Shown here piece after piece: positions 14,902 through 24,000 of a stretch of 26,112 bases of DNA. Under the pieces are notes generated by a model, which made no database searches, was not told where the DNA came from, and worked only from the letters and a program-made list of their open reading frames with translations. Numbering within the stretch: position 1 is the first letter of the stretch; each line of letters begins with the position of its first letter. This DNA comes from an uncultured Lachnospiraceae bacterium. Lineage in GTDB: Bacteria; Bacillota; Clostridia; Lachnospirales; Lachnospiraceae. The position numbers and the translations under genes are program-made. The stretch spans positions 1 through 26,112 of the forward strand of contig CACWUI010000009.1 in the NCBI GenBank assembly GCA_902764045.1, given 5' to 3'.

Positions 14902-15210
14902 GATCAGGTTATTTTAAATTACTATCTTTCTCCTTACTACTAACCGTTAAAAAGGGGTTCATTCCTCCTATAAAAATATTTTATTTTTGCACCCCTTCTT
15001 TGTCAATCATTTATTACTTAAAAAACTACGGTTTGCAAAATTATTCGCCGGAAATGTTTTGAAATATATTTACGGAATCGGCGATTACAGATCCACCTTT
15101 TTTTCTCATTCACTTTGCTATAGGCATTATTTCAGGCATTTTCAATGATTGCCGTTACCTGCCCAAAGCTTTTATCAAATTCGTTCATATGTACATTCCC
15201 TCATATTTGA
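14902..15210. other. Intergenic stretch without a gene
   Basis: AT-rich. It must contain the promoter of the Thr-rich lipoprotein operon, but no convincing -35/-10 pair stands out. AAAGGGG near 14951 and ACCCCTT near 14990 are complementary across a long AT loop. I see no tRNA, small RNA signature or coding frame with a usable start. Confidence 0.4.
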
Positions 15211-15235
15211 AAAGTGTCATTACTGCTGACACTTT
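15211..15235 (-). terminator. Hairpin after the broken DUF1835 gene
   Basis: AAAGTGTCA (15211-15219) and TGACACTTT (15227-15235) are a perfect 9-base stem with a 7-base loop, four bases after the stop codon. Only four U follow on the minus strand, so termination may be weak. Confidence 0.6.
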
Positions 15236-15238
15236 CTA

Positions 15239-15876
15239 TTATTTTCTCTTAAGAATTCTGTACTTTTCTTCATCCGAATCCTCAACAACCTCTATCAACC
15301 CGTTTTTTATAAGCTCCCGTATTCTATATTTATACCAAAAACCATATACGCCGAAATGCGTTTCTGACATGACTCTAAAAACCAGTTCATTCTGTTCAAC
15401 CGGTTTTCCGTCAAGCTCCCGCAATATCAGGTAATCATAAAAATCCTCTCCGACGCTTGTAGGTACTCCTGAAATCACCGCCCTTAAAGATGCATTTTCT
15501 TCCACCAGCTTTTCCCAATGCATAGCATAAAGTTCAATTCTTTCTTGGGACAATTTTTCTTCTCGTTTTACAAGCTCTTCAAAATGGTTTTGGATATCAT
15601 AATATTGAAGCATCCCCCACCCGTGAATAAACTGGGTTGTTGACCTGAATGTAAATGTGTCCGGACACTTTAAAACATATACATTTACATCATGATCAAA
15701 AAGCAGGCTGCAGACAAAATACATCCCACACATTGAATGAGGGGATTCACTATACCAAATACGTATATCTTTTTCGTCAGAAAAATATTTGATCCGGACA
15801 AAAGACCGGAATTACTGCATACCTTTGCCGCTTTTAAATTTCCATATGCACTGCTGTCAAAAACTATTTCTGTCAT
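15239..15876 (-). pseudogene. DUF1835/DUF3658 family gene with internal deletion and frameshift
   Basis: The N-terminus MTEIVFDSSAYGNLKAAKVC (from ATG 15876) matches the start of DUF1835 proteins, which usually read IVFSDSACGSLK. The rest of the family pattern appears in another frame: DEKDIRIWYSESPHSMCGMY, then HWEKLVEENASLRAVISGV, EDFYDYLILREL and an intact C-terminus to the stop at 15239. Intact members are about 270-290 residues, so roughly 80-100 codons between the two parts are gone and the join is out of frame. The C-terminal frame has a stop (TAA) shortly before the join. The longest remaining frame (164 codons from 15733) starts mid-domain and is unlikely to be functional. Confidence 0.8.
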
Positions 15877-15954
15877 ATCGTCCGTAACTACCAATTTTTA
15901 TCTTAGCTGTTTTATATAGGGATTAATGTTATAACCATAATAATGATACTGCAA

Positions 15955-15987
15955 TTATAGATCCACCAAATAGATCCCAACACTTAT
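15955..15987 (-). pseudogene. Short relic of a HIRAN gene C-terminus
   Basis: The minus strand reads ISVGIYLVDL and a TAA, against ISVEIFLVDL and a stop at the end of the intact HIRAN gene (10171). The DNA is also alike (AGATCCACCA and ACACTTATC shared at matching positions). A stop codon lies two codons further upstream, so only about ten codons remain. Short, but the match includes the stop position. Confidence 0.4.
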
Positions 15988-16038
15988 CAATTATAAGTTT
16001 CTATGAATTTTTCATCATAACAAACGTCTCCCTCTTCT

Positions 16039-17136
16039 TTATTCTTCAATACAGTTACAAACCCCCACAAATACCGGCAGTCCCGTCTTTGAGTTCATGA
16101 TCGCGTATGCAAATGGTCTGTCTATGCAAACTTCCTTAGCCTCATAATGAGGCGCACATCCAAGACATAAACATGCTCCTGTCACCGCTGCTGCTTTCGT
16201 TCCTTTTCTGTCAACTTCCATATGTGCCTTATGGATAATGGAATCTATCTTCAGCCACGCACTTGACATAGGTGAAAAGTCAGCTTCCGGCGTAAATATT
16301 GTTTTTATTCATGACTCCATACAAATATCCGTCAATTCCTTACTGAAATCTTATTTGAATTCCGGCATCTTTACATTTACCATTTCGCGAACCGATTCAC
16401 GAAGCATCTTTGCAAAATCAATTTCCTTTACATTCTTTTCAGAAAACGACACGCTTTCCCCCTTAGGAAGTATTGCCATAAATGAATAATCCCTGTCTTT
16501 ATATGGTTTGACAAACCCTGTAAACATTGCATTTTCCACATACCGGTCCTCATTGCTACACATCATCTGAACTTCAGACTTCGTCCCGTCAGCATTAGTG
16601 AATTCATCTTCAAAAATTTTACCTTCTTCATACTGTTCCGCCCATTCCGCCTCAAAAGAAACGGCATTGATCAGACATGCGACCATGCTTTTTAAGCTCT
16701 CATCAGCAACTTTGTCTATCATGCCTTTTGTTTTCACCCTTGCCCATTCATTTACATCTTCTACTATATTTTCAGAAGAAAAAAGCTCTCCTTCAAAAAT
16801 CTCTTTCAGACGGCTTTCATAACTTTCCGTGATCGTTTCACGGATCTCTTTTTTCACACATACCGCATTTGAAGATACCACCGCTCCGCTTTCTGTAAAT
16901 GTTTTCTGCATTCCTTTTAAAACCGTCATGACATCATCAAATGAGATACCGCCGCCTATAAATTCCATGATCTCTTCCCGCGCCTTACCGGCAACTGAAT
17001 CATCTGCCATACCTAAAAGAGTTATGATCGACACCGATGAAAACACAAGGTTCTTTCCTTCGTTTTCCTTCGTAAAGTTTTCGATCATCACTTTTGTGAT
17101 CTCATTATACTTTTCAGAATAATCACTGACTCTCAT
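16039..17136 (-). pseudogene. Serpin (serine protease inhibitor) interrupted by two in-frame stop codons
   Basis: From ATG 17136 (GGAGG six bases upstream) to the TAA at 16039 the frame is constant over 366 codons, the usual serpin length. It is broken by TAA at 16351-16353 after NVKMPEFK and by TGA 14 codons later (about 16309-16311). After the stops the serpin continues: IKTIFTPEADFSPMSS, the hinge EVDRKGTKAAAVT, a Cys-rich reactive loop (CLCLGCAP) and the signature DRPFAYAIMNSKTGLPVFVG. The hinge is of inhibitory type. The product ending at 16351 lacks the reactive loop and s5A strand, so it cannot inhibit. There is no signal peptide. Two different stop codons make programmed readthrough unlikely. 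Confidence 0.85.
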
Positions 17137-17194
17137 CACACACCTCCACCCGGATAAAACCGGTTTTCAAAAAAATATTCCTTCATAGAAATCC

Positions 17195-17253
17195 TCTTAT
17201 ATGGTATCTCACACGAAAATGATACATCTCCACCTGTCCAAAAAACACCCCCG
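17195..17253. repeat. Intergenic repeat, copy 2, with a left part shared at 20262
   Basis: 17217-17253 is the near-identical partner of 12277-12313. Its left flank TTATATGGTATC (17197-17208) recurs at 20263-20274, in each case followed 7-8 bases later by AAAATGATA. The two halves GTATC and GATAC are inverted. The copy sits between the ATPase stop and the serpin start. Confidence 0.6.
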
Positions 17254-17272
17254 TATTATCACCAAGCCTATC

Positions 17273-17298
17273 AAAAAAAAGCGGCTTTCTTTGCCGCT
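17273..17298 (-). terminator. Rho-independent terminator of the DUF234-type ATPase
   Basis: On the minus strand AGCGGC and GCCGCT pair (six bases) around a 7-base loop and are followed by eight U. It lies 110 bases after the ATPase stop codon. Confidence 0.88.
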
Positions 17299-17407
17299 CA
17301 TTTCATTATAAGTTAACCTTACTGATCAAATTTAGTATTTGCGTATCGACTTTATAAATAATGCTCTCTTTTTCTTTATAGTGCTGTCAGCGCCTCCTAT
17401 TCCTTAT

Positions 17408-18826
17408 TCAGATAAACAGATCGTCCATTACGATCACCGATTGTATCTGTTCCGAATATGAATTTGCAACCATACCATGTGTGGTGATCAGTGTAGGATA
17501 TATAGCATAACGGGTACCTGTAGCAGTCCGAAAATCATGTATCCTCCGCCTGATATTCTCTGCCTCTTTCGCTGTCAGTGCATACTCAGCCTGCGAGTAT
17601 TTAACTTCACACAAATTTACCACCTGATCTTTCCTCACAATAAGCATATCTATCTGCGAACCGAACAGCCCCTTGTCCGGATCTCTTTTGCAGCTCCACG
17701 CATTTACATCGGTAAGTATACCTGAAATACCAAGGCTGGTCTTTATCTGCTGTAAATGTGCCATGCACACTTTCTCAAAGGCAAGTCCCATCCATGTATT
17801 TACACGGGGAGTATTTATCTGGTTTGACCAAAAATGTTCATCCGTGGGGTCATTCTCAAGAAATTGGTAATAAAACAAAGTAAACTGATCTGTGATCTGA
17901 TATACGGAATTTTTCTTCTTTTGACCAAATGCCGTATATTTGCAGATAAATCCGCAGCTTTCCAACTCCTCAAGTTTAGCGGTCAGGTCTCCGGAATTAG
18001 GTATACCGGTACCGGCAATTATCTCTTCTCTGGTCATCCCCTGCTTTTTTGTCGCCAAAGCCCTGATGATCTTGAGATAAACATCCGGATTACGGAAAAC
18101 AGAAGCATACAGATAATTGAACTCATCCTTTAACGGTGCATCCTTTGCAAAAAGGATACGGTCTGTATTTTGCACAACGCTCTCTCCCTGTCTGAGCAGA
18201 CTCCAATAAAACGGAACGCCGCCGAATATCATATAATACTGAAGTATCTGTTCTCTGTTAAAAGCGATATTACTGTTCTTTACATACTCTTCGCACTCCG
18301 TAAGACAGAACTGCTCCAAATGAACCTGCTCCGTCAGCCGGTGATAAAGCCCGCCTTTATTGTGTATAACCTTTGAAAGTATCCAGGAAGTGGCAGATGC
18401 ACAAATGATAAGTACAATATCCTTCCTCGCGGAAGCCCATCCGTTCCAGAAATTTTCCAATGCCCGCATAAGATCACTTTTCGGTGTATCCATCCAGGAT
18501 AATTCATCAATGAATATAATCTTCTTTTTTTCCGTGGACTTTCTTATAAGGTCTTTAATCTTCTCAAAAGCTTCTGCCCAGTTTGCCGGTGCCTTTCCCG
18601 TATCAAACCCCGCCTCTTTAAGAGAACCTTTAAAAGCAAATAACTGCTCCTTCATATTACCGTCATAAATGCCTGCATGTTGGAAGGTAAATCTGTATCC
18701 GCAGGCTTCCCTTATAAGAAAAGTCTTCCCGACTCTCCTTCGACCATATACGGCAATAAAGTGAGATCTGTCGTCTTCTATGGTTTCTTTTATCAGCCGG
18801 ATTTCTTTTTTTCTGCCGATCATCAT
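17408..18826 (-). CDS. ATPase_2-type AAA ATPase with C-terminal DUF234 (PD-(D/E)xK-like)
   Basis: About 472 residues from ATG 18826. It starts MMIGRKKEIRLI; Walker A is GRRRVGKT (28-35) and Walker B KIIFIDELSW (about 102-111). A winged helix (MTREEIIAGTGIPNSGDLTA, near residue 285) separates the ATPase from the C-terminus, where QIDMLIV and NLCEVKYS supply a PD-(D/E)xK-like signature. A GTG three codons upstream (18835) is in frame, but AAGAGG eight bases before ATG 18826 fits the later start. Function of this bacterial/archaeal family is unknown. Two large inverted repeats in its promoter and a strong terminator make it a self-contained transcription unit. Confidence 0.92.
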   Translation of the reverse strand: MMIGRKKEIRLIKETIEDDRSHFIAVYGRRRVGKTFLIREACGYRFTFQHAGIYDGNMKEQLFAFKGSLKEAGFDTGKAPANWAEAFEKIKDLIRKSTEKKKIIFIDELSWMDTPKSDLMRALENFWNGWASARKDIVLIICASATSWILSKVIHNKGGLYHRLTEQVHLEQFCLTECEEYVKNSNIAFNREQILQYYMIFGGVPFYWSLLRQGESVVQNTDRILFAKDAPLKDEFNYLYASVFRNPDVYLKIIRALATKKQGMTREEIIAGTGIPNSGDLTAKLEELESCGFICKYTAFGQKKKNSVYQITDQFTLFYYQFLENDPTDEHFWSNQINTPRVNTWMGLAFEKVCMAHLQQIKTSLGISGILTDVNAWSCKRDPDKGLFGSQIDMLIVRKDQVVNLCEVKYSQAEYALTAKEAENIRRRIHDFRTATGTRYAIYPTLITTHGMVANSYSEQIQSVIVMDDLFI

Positions 18827-18850
18827 TACATACACCTCTTGTCAAACACT

Positions 18851-18984
18851 GTTATAATCTACTTAATCTGTCTAAAAAATTGAGATTAAGTAGATTATAA
18901 ATGCAAATATCTGAAAAATCAACACAAAAAACGGTTATAATCTACTTAATCTATCAAAAAAGACGAGATTAAGCAGACTATAAC
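18851..18984 (-). promoter_or_regulatory. Promoter of the DUF234 ATPase with two long inverted repeats
   Basis: TTATAATCTACTTAATCT (18852-18869) and its exact inverse (18883-18900) form an 18-base inverted repeat with a 13-base loop. A second copy (18934-18952 and 18966-18984) has the same arm, the same 13-base loop and two mismatches, and begins 83 bases further on, about eight helical turns. On the minus strand -35 TTGATT (18917-18922) and -10 TATAAT (18894-18899), spacer 17, lie between them; the -10 is part of the first repeat. The layout suits repression by looping between two sites. Confidence 0.78.
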
Positions 18985-19027
18985 CATTCAAAAGTTTCCC
19001 CAAATGTATCGATATCTTTGAACACAC

Positions 19028-20131
19028 CTACTTTTCAGTATTCACCCATTCCAGCGTGTATCCGTCCTGTCCCACGTCAAGCTTTACCTGCTCTCCCATA
19101 AGCAGCGGATAATTCTTTTCTCCGTGTCCGGCAGGGAATCCGAAAGCCACGGGTATATCAAGCTCATCCGTAAATTCTTTGGATATCATATCCATAACTG
19201 ATGAAAATTTCCCGCCTCTTGAACCGCCGTCAAACTCCTCACAGTAGGTATTATACTCAACCCATTCTCCGAACACGATACCTGCTGCATTGTCCAAAAC
19301 ACCTTTATGCTTCAGCACCGTAAGACACCGGTGCACGAACATATTCTCCATATCTACTTCTTCAAGAAAAAGGATGTAGGGTTTGTCAGTGTTTGTACTG
19401 TCATACCAGGTATTTATGGATGTCATGAGCGTGGAAAGATTGCCGCCTATGAGGATACCCTCTGCACTTCCCTGCTTGTCAAAACCGCTTGCCGCGCATT
19501 TGTATGTTGGTAACTCACCTTTAAGCATACGTTCCGTAGGTTCCTTACATTCTTTAGGAAGGTCCATAAATGTAGAACTCATCGAGGAATGGACCGAAGG
19601 AAGCCCTTCCGTCGTCCATGCGGAATGATACACGGAAATATCGCTGTAGCCGATGACGATCTTGCCCGATCCGGCAATAAGACCCTGCGGCATTATATCC
19701 ATTACGTCAGAAGCAGCATAACCGCCTCTTACGCAAAATATCCCTTTGATCGTGGGGTCGGTCAGCGCCCACACCAGATCTTCTTTGCAGTTTTCCAGAG
19801 TTCTGGGATTACTGCAAACGTATTTACCCTCTACGGGCTCATATCCCCACTCCTTAAGCCCGTTGATAACAGCATCCGCTTGCTCGCGGCCGGGAAGCGC
19901 TGAAGGTGAGATAACGGCAATACGGTCACCTTTATTAAGGAATCTCTCTTTGTGCGGCCCGTTGTATGTGGAATACTTCATGATCTCTATTTCCGTATCA
20001 ACGCCTTCGTCTATGATCTCACCCTGTGCGGTCTGCACGACTGCATCAGCACTGCCGCCGGAACCGCATGCTGCAAGCAGCAATGCACAGGCTATTACGG
20101 GGACACCTAACAAAAATTTTATCTTTTTCAT
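19028..20131 (-). CDS. S66 family LD-carboxypeptidase-like lipoprotein
   Basis: 367 residues from ATG 20131, six bases after GGAG; an ATG four codons upstream has no room for a site. The signal peptide ends in LLLAAC (lipobox). The S66 domain shows DRIAVISPSALPG near its start, the nucleophile Ser in IGYSDISVYHSA, the catalytic Glu region ILFLEEVDMENMF, and the His in GFPAGHGEKNYPLLMGE. Members cleave the L,D bond of peptidoglycan tetrapeptides or act in microcin C self-immunity; as a surface lipoprotein, wall recycling is the simpler inference. It stands alone: an ATPase with its own promoter follows and a divergent ABC operon precedes. Confidence 0.9.
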   Translation of the reverse strand: MKKIKFLLGVPVIACALLLAACGSGGSADAVVQTAQGEIIDEGVDTEIEIMKYSTYNGPHKERFLNKGDRIAVISPSALPGREQADAVINGLKEWGYEPVEGKYVCSNPRTLENCKEDLVWALTDPTIKGIFCVRGGYAASDVMDIMPQGLIAGSGKIVIGYSDISVYHSAWTTEGLPSVHSSMSSTFMDLPKECKEPTERMLKGELPTYKCAASGFDKQGSAEGILIGGNLSTLMTSINTWYDSTNTDKPYILFLEEVDMENMFVHRCLTVLKHKGVLDNAAGIVFGEWVEYNTYCEEFDGGSRGGKFSSVMDMISKEFTDELDIPVAFGFPAGHGEKNYPLLMGEQVKLDVGQDGYTLEWVNTEK

Positions 20132-20261
20132 CCTATTCTCCATTCCTGATGATTCGGTTTATTCCCAAAACATTCATTCTGATCTTTATGCCTTCTTTAA
20201 TCTAAATATTATCATTTTCAGGCAGTAAATCAACGCCTCCGGGCACACTTTCTGTTTGGCC

Positions 20262-20296
20262 TTTATATGGTATCCTGCCCTAAAAAATGATATAAT
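20262..20296 (+). promoter_or_regulatory. Extended -10 promoter of the ABC transporter operon
   Basis: TGATATAAT (20288-20296) is an extended -10 of perfect form; no good -35 exists at the right distance, as is common for this type. The preceding TTATATGGTATC (20263-20274) is shared with the repeat at 17197-17208. Confidence 0.6.
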
Positions 20297-20323
20297 GAGT
20301 TAATACGAAAAACGGAGAATGCG

Positions 20324-21025
20324 ATGGCTTTTATTGAAGTAAAAAATCTGTGCAAACGTTACCAAATGGGCGAGGTTGAGATAAATGCCCTGAAAGACGT
20401 TTCATTTAACATTAAGCAGGGAGAGCTTGTATGTGTACTGGGACCATCCGGTTCAGGCAAGACCACCTGCTTAAATATCGTGGGCGGGATGGATACGGCC
20501 ACCGAAGGTCAGGTTATCGTGGACGGAAAAGAGATCACAAAGCTTAATCGTAAGGAGCTTACCAAGTTCAGAAGAAATGATATCGGATTTGTTTTCCAGT
20601 TTTATAACCTTATCCAGAACCTGACGGCTCTTGAAAATGTGGAACTGGCCGTACAGCTTTGTAAAGATCATCTGGACCCCCAGGACATCATGGAAAAAGT
20701 TGGACTGGCGGACAGGATGGACAACTTCCCCTCCCAGCTTTCAGGAGGAGAACAGCAGAGGGTCTCCATCGCCAGAGCCATTGCCAAGCGCCCGAAGCTT
20801 TTGCTCTGTGATGAGCCCACAGGCGCTCTTGACTACAGGACCGGTAAGCAGATACTGAAGCTTCTTGAAGACACATGCCGAAAAGAAAATATGACGCTGA
20901 TAATAATAACCCACAACACTGCCATAGCTCCCATGGCGGATAAGGTTATACATTTTAAAAGCGGCGAAGTTGAGCATGTACAGATGATCGATAACCCTAA
21001 ACCTATTGCATGTATTGAGTGGTGA
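20324..21025 (+). CDS. ABC transporter ATP-binding protein, MacB/LolD type
   Basis: 233 residues, standard length. Walker [10 protein letters not shown] (39-47), Q-loop in [14 protein letters not shown], signature [14 protein letters not shown], Walker [13 protein letters not shown] and the H-loop His in [10 protein letters not shown] are all intact. GGAG six bases before ATG 20324 fixes the start. The stop overlaps the region carrying the permease ribosome binding site, so the two proteins are coupled. MacB-type ATPases power mechanotransmission rather than classical transport: export of peptides or lipoproteins, or control of cell-wall enzymes. Confidence 0.95.
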   Translation: MAFIEVKNLCKRYQMGEVEINALKDVSFNIKQGELVCVLGPSGSGKTTCLNIVGGMDTATEGQVIVDGKEITKLNRKELTKFRRNDIGFVFQFYNLIQNLTALENVELAVQLCKDHLDPQDIMEKVGLADRMDNFPSQLSGGEQQRVSIARAIAKRPKLLLCDEPTGALDYRTGKQILKLLEDTCRKENMTLIIITHNTAIAPMADKVIHFKSGEVEHVQMIDNPKPIACIEW

Positions 21026-21032
21026 TCTTATT

Positions 21033-24000
21033 TTGAAGGACAGGATAATTGATAACAACTTAAGAAATATAAAAAAATCCTTCCTTCGCTTTTTGTCCCT
21101 GCTTGTAATGGCAGCCCTGGGTATGTTTGCCTTTGCAGGACTCATGGCAGTGGCTCCCGATATGATAAACAGTCTGGATCACTTTCTTGATGACCGTAAT
21201 ACTTATGACATCAGGATAATCTCGGACATGGGGCTTGACCCAGAGGATGTGGATGCCGTCCGGGCGCTTCCCGCCATTGAAAATGCCGAAGGTGTGCTTT
21301 ACAGGGATTCGCCGGTCTTTACCGCCGCGGCTGAGGGTCTTGTAAACATTAACTCTCTCCCCGGGGATATAAATATCATTCAGCTGAAGTCAGGTCGTCT
21401 TCCTGAGGCAAAAAACGAGATCGCCGTAGAGGAAAATTTCCTTAAAGTAAACAAGGTCGGAATAGGCGATTTTGTAAAAATAGATGATAAAGAAGGCTTT
21501 TATGAAACGGACGTGATGATAACGGGAGTAGTGGACAGCCCTCTTTATTACAATTCCGTAGATATCGATATAAACAGGGGAAACACAAATGTCGGTTCCG
21601 GGATCATTAATTATTTTGCCTATATGCCGGAATCTAATTTCAAAGCGGATTACATATCCGTTATCTATGCCACCGTAAAGGGCGCATCAGAACTTGAGAC
21701 AGGATCTGACGGATACAAGGATCTCATAAATAATGCCATGGATGAAATAGAGGGAATAAAAGATGCACGGCAAAAGTCCCGATACGATTCCATTATGAAA
21801 ACGGCGGATGAGAAGATAGATAAGGAATCAAGGGATGCAAGAATCAAGCTTGCCGATGCCAAACAGCAATTAGATGAAGCAAAAGCCGAACTGGAGGATG
21901 CGGCTGCAAAAATAGCCGAAGGTGAAAAAGAGCTTACCGATGCAAAGACCGAACTGGATGCGGCCTCCCTGCAGCTGGAAGATGCTAAAATCCAACTGGC
22001 GGATAAAGAAAGGGAACTTGAAAACGGCAGAATGCTGCTTAATGACGCCGGAAGACAGATAGGAGAAAAGGAAGCACAACTTCAGGAAGGGGGAAGGCTT
22101 CTTGACGAAGGATTGTCCACCCTGAATGACAAGAGCGCGCAGCTGGAAGCAGGTAAAGCAAAGCTGTCTGAGGGCAAGGCACAGCTTGATGAGAAGCAAA
22201 AGCAGGCCGATGAAGGCGCTGCATTGATCGCTTCGGCCGAAAAGGAATTGGAAAAAGGAGCGGCCGATCTTAAAAAAGCCAAAGCCGATGCTGCAGCAGG
22301 AAAAGAGGAACTTGAAAACAAGCAAAAGTTATTGGAAGAAGGCGAAGCCAAACTTGAGACAGGCCGCAAAGAGCTTGAAGAAGAAAAACAACTGCTGGAC
22401 AATGCCAAAACTGCCCTGAACAATATCCAAGACGAATATGATTCCATAGTAAGCTCCGAACATCTGACAGAGGACATTATCAATTCCGAAATGGAACGTC
22501 TTAAAACCGATATAGACGCCGTTAAAGGGATTCTTGAAAAACTTGCTTCCGATTACAGGAGCGGAGTACTTACTCCCGAAAGAGCAAGGGAAATAATAAA
22601 ACAGGCAATAGAGTCCTATAAAAGAGAGCCCACTGTTTTGGAAAAGGTTGTTTTCGATAAGGTCGCCATGACCATCCTGGAGCCGGTCATTTCCGAGGGA
22701 GAAAGCGCCTACAACAAAGGTCTTGCAGAACTTGAAGCAGGTGAAGTACAGCTTGCCGAAGGAAAGAAAGCTCTTGAGGAAGGAAGACGGCAATACGAAG
22801 AAGGCTTAAAGCAGATCGCAGAAGGCGAAAAAAAGCTTCAGGACGGAAGAAAAGAACTGGATTCCAAAAAACAGGAACTTGAGTCGGGATTAAAACAACT
22901 GAGAGCCGCATTTGCAGAATACGAAGCCGCAAGAAAAACTCTTTCTGAGGGAGAGGACCTTCTTAAAAAAGGCTTTGACGAATATAACAAAAATAAAGCT
23001 GCTTACGACGAAGGAAAGGCTCTTCTGGAAAAGGGAAAAGAAGAATACTTAAACAGCGCGGAACAGCTTCTCAACGGAGAAAGACTTATAGAAGAGGCCA
23101 AAGCACAGCTGGAAGCCGGTGAAAAGCAATACCGTGAGGGTCTGGCTGCCTATAATGAAGGTAAAGATGAGCTTGAGGCCGGTAAAGCCGAATACGAAGC
23201 GGGATATTCGCTTTACTCGTCCGGCCTTGCGGAATACGAAGCAGGAAGGGCAAACTTTGACGAAGAGATAAGTAAAGCAAGAAAAGGACTTCTGGATCTG
23301 AAACTGCCAACCTGGTATACCTATGACAGGACAGGCTATCAGACATATGCGGATTTTTTTGACAGTGCGGGAAGTATACGAAATCTTTCCACGGTTTTCC
23401 CCATTATGTTCTTTCTGGTTGCCATTCTGGTAAGTCTTACTTCCATGAGCCGGATGGTTGAGATGGACCGTATAGAAATAGGCACCCTGAAATCCATGGG
23501 CTTTTCCAGGGAAAAGATCATTTCCAAATACGCCTTTTTCTCCGTATCGGCAACTTTTGCCGGAGCTCTGCTGGGCGGTGTGCTGGGACTTATAATATTG
23601 CCTTCGGTCATTTTCAGCATTTACGGCATACTTTTTGACATTCCGAAGTTTTATCTGGGTCCCAACTGGGTCCCTACCATTATAGGCTTTGCCGCCGTAA
23701 TGTTCTTTGTTGTGGGGTCAGGGATGCTTAAAGCGGTTCAGGTAATGAGGGAAAAGCCTGCCTCCCTTCTTCGTCCGAAGTCCCCCAAGCCCGGAAAGAG
23801 GGTTTTACTGGAACGTATCGGTCCTATATGGAGAAAGATGAGGTTCTCGGACAAGATCACCGTCAGGAATCTTTTCAGATACAAAAGACGTTTCTTTGTT
23901 ACAGTTTTCGGTATCATGGGATGTACGGCGCTTATTCTCTGCGGATTCGGTATCAAGGATTCCATCGTCGACCTTCCGGAGAAACAGTTCGGTACGGTGT

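Larger units (their letters stand above)
2473..17759. repeat. Dispersed 9-mer TGTAAATGT, 13 copies
   Basis: Exact copies start at 2473, 5302, 10563, 13167, 13454, 15650, 16894 and 17751 (TGTAAATGT), and at 7989, 10397, 11327, 13227 and 15681 (inverse ACATTTACA). All but one lie in coding sequence or gene relics, in different frames. None occurs before 2473 or after 17759. Confidence 0.75.

Noticed and set aside
14527..14943. Cys/Arg-rich plus-strand frame of 138 codons
   Set aside because: The Cys runs are the complement of the Thr-rich linker codons in the lipoprotein gene.
14950..14996. Tiny leader peptide (17 codons) after AGGAGG near 14970 upstream of the Thr-rich lipoprotein
   Set aside because: The ribosome binding site is only one base from the ATG and the peptide has no regulatory codon pattern.
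16309..16353. Selenocysteine or programmed readthrough in the serpin
   Set aside because: Two different stops (TAA and TGA) within 15 codons, no selenocysteine-type hairpin seen, and the residue expected at the TGA is not a catalytic Cys.
18851..18984. The inverted repeats as Rho-independent terminators of the carboxypeptidase gene
   Set aside because: Stems are AT-rich and no U-run follows on the minus strand; the promoter elements lie between them, favouring an operator.
21870..22793. Overlapping minus-strand frames opposite the permease coiled coil
   Set aside because: Low-complexity shadow frames created by the repetitive Glu/Lys/Leu codons of the permease.
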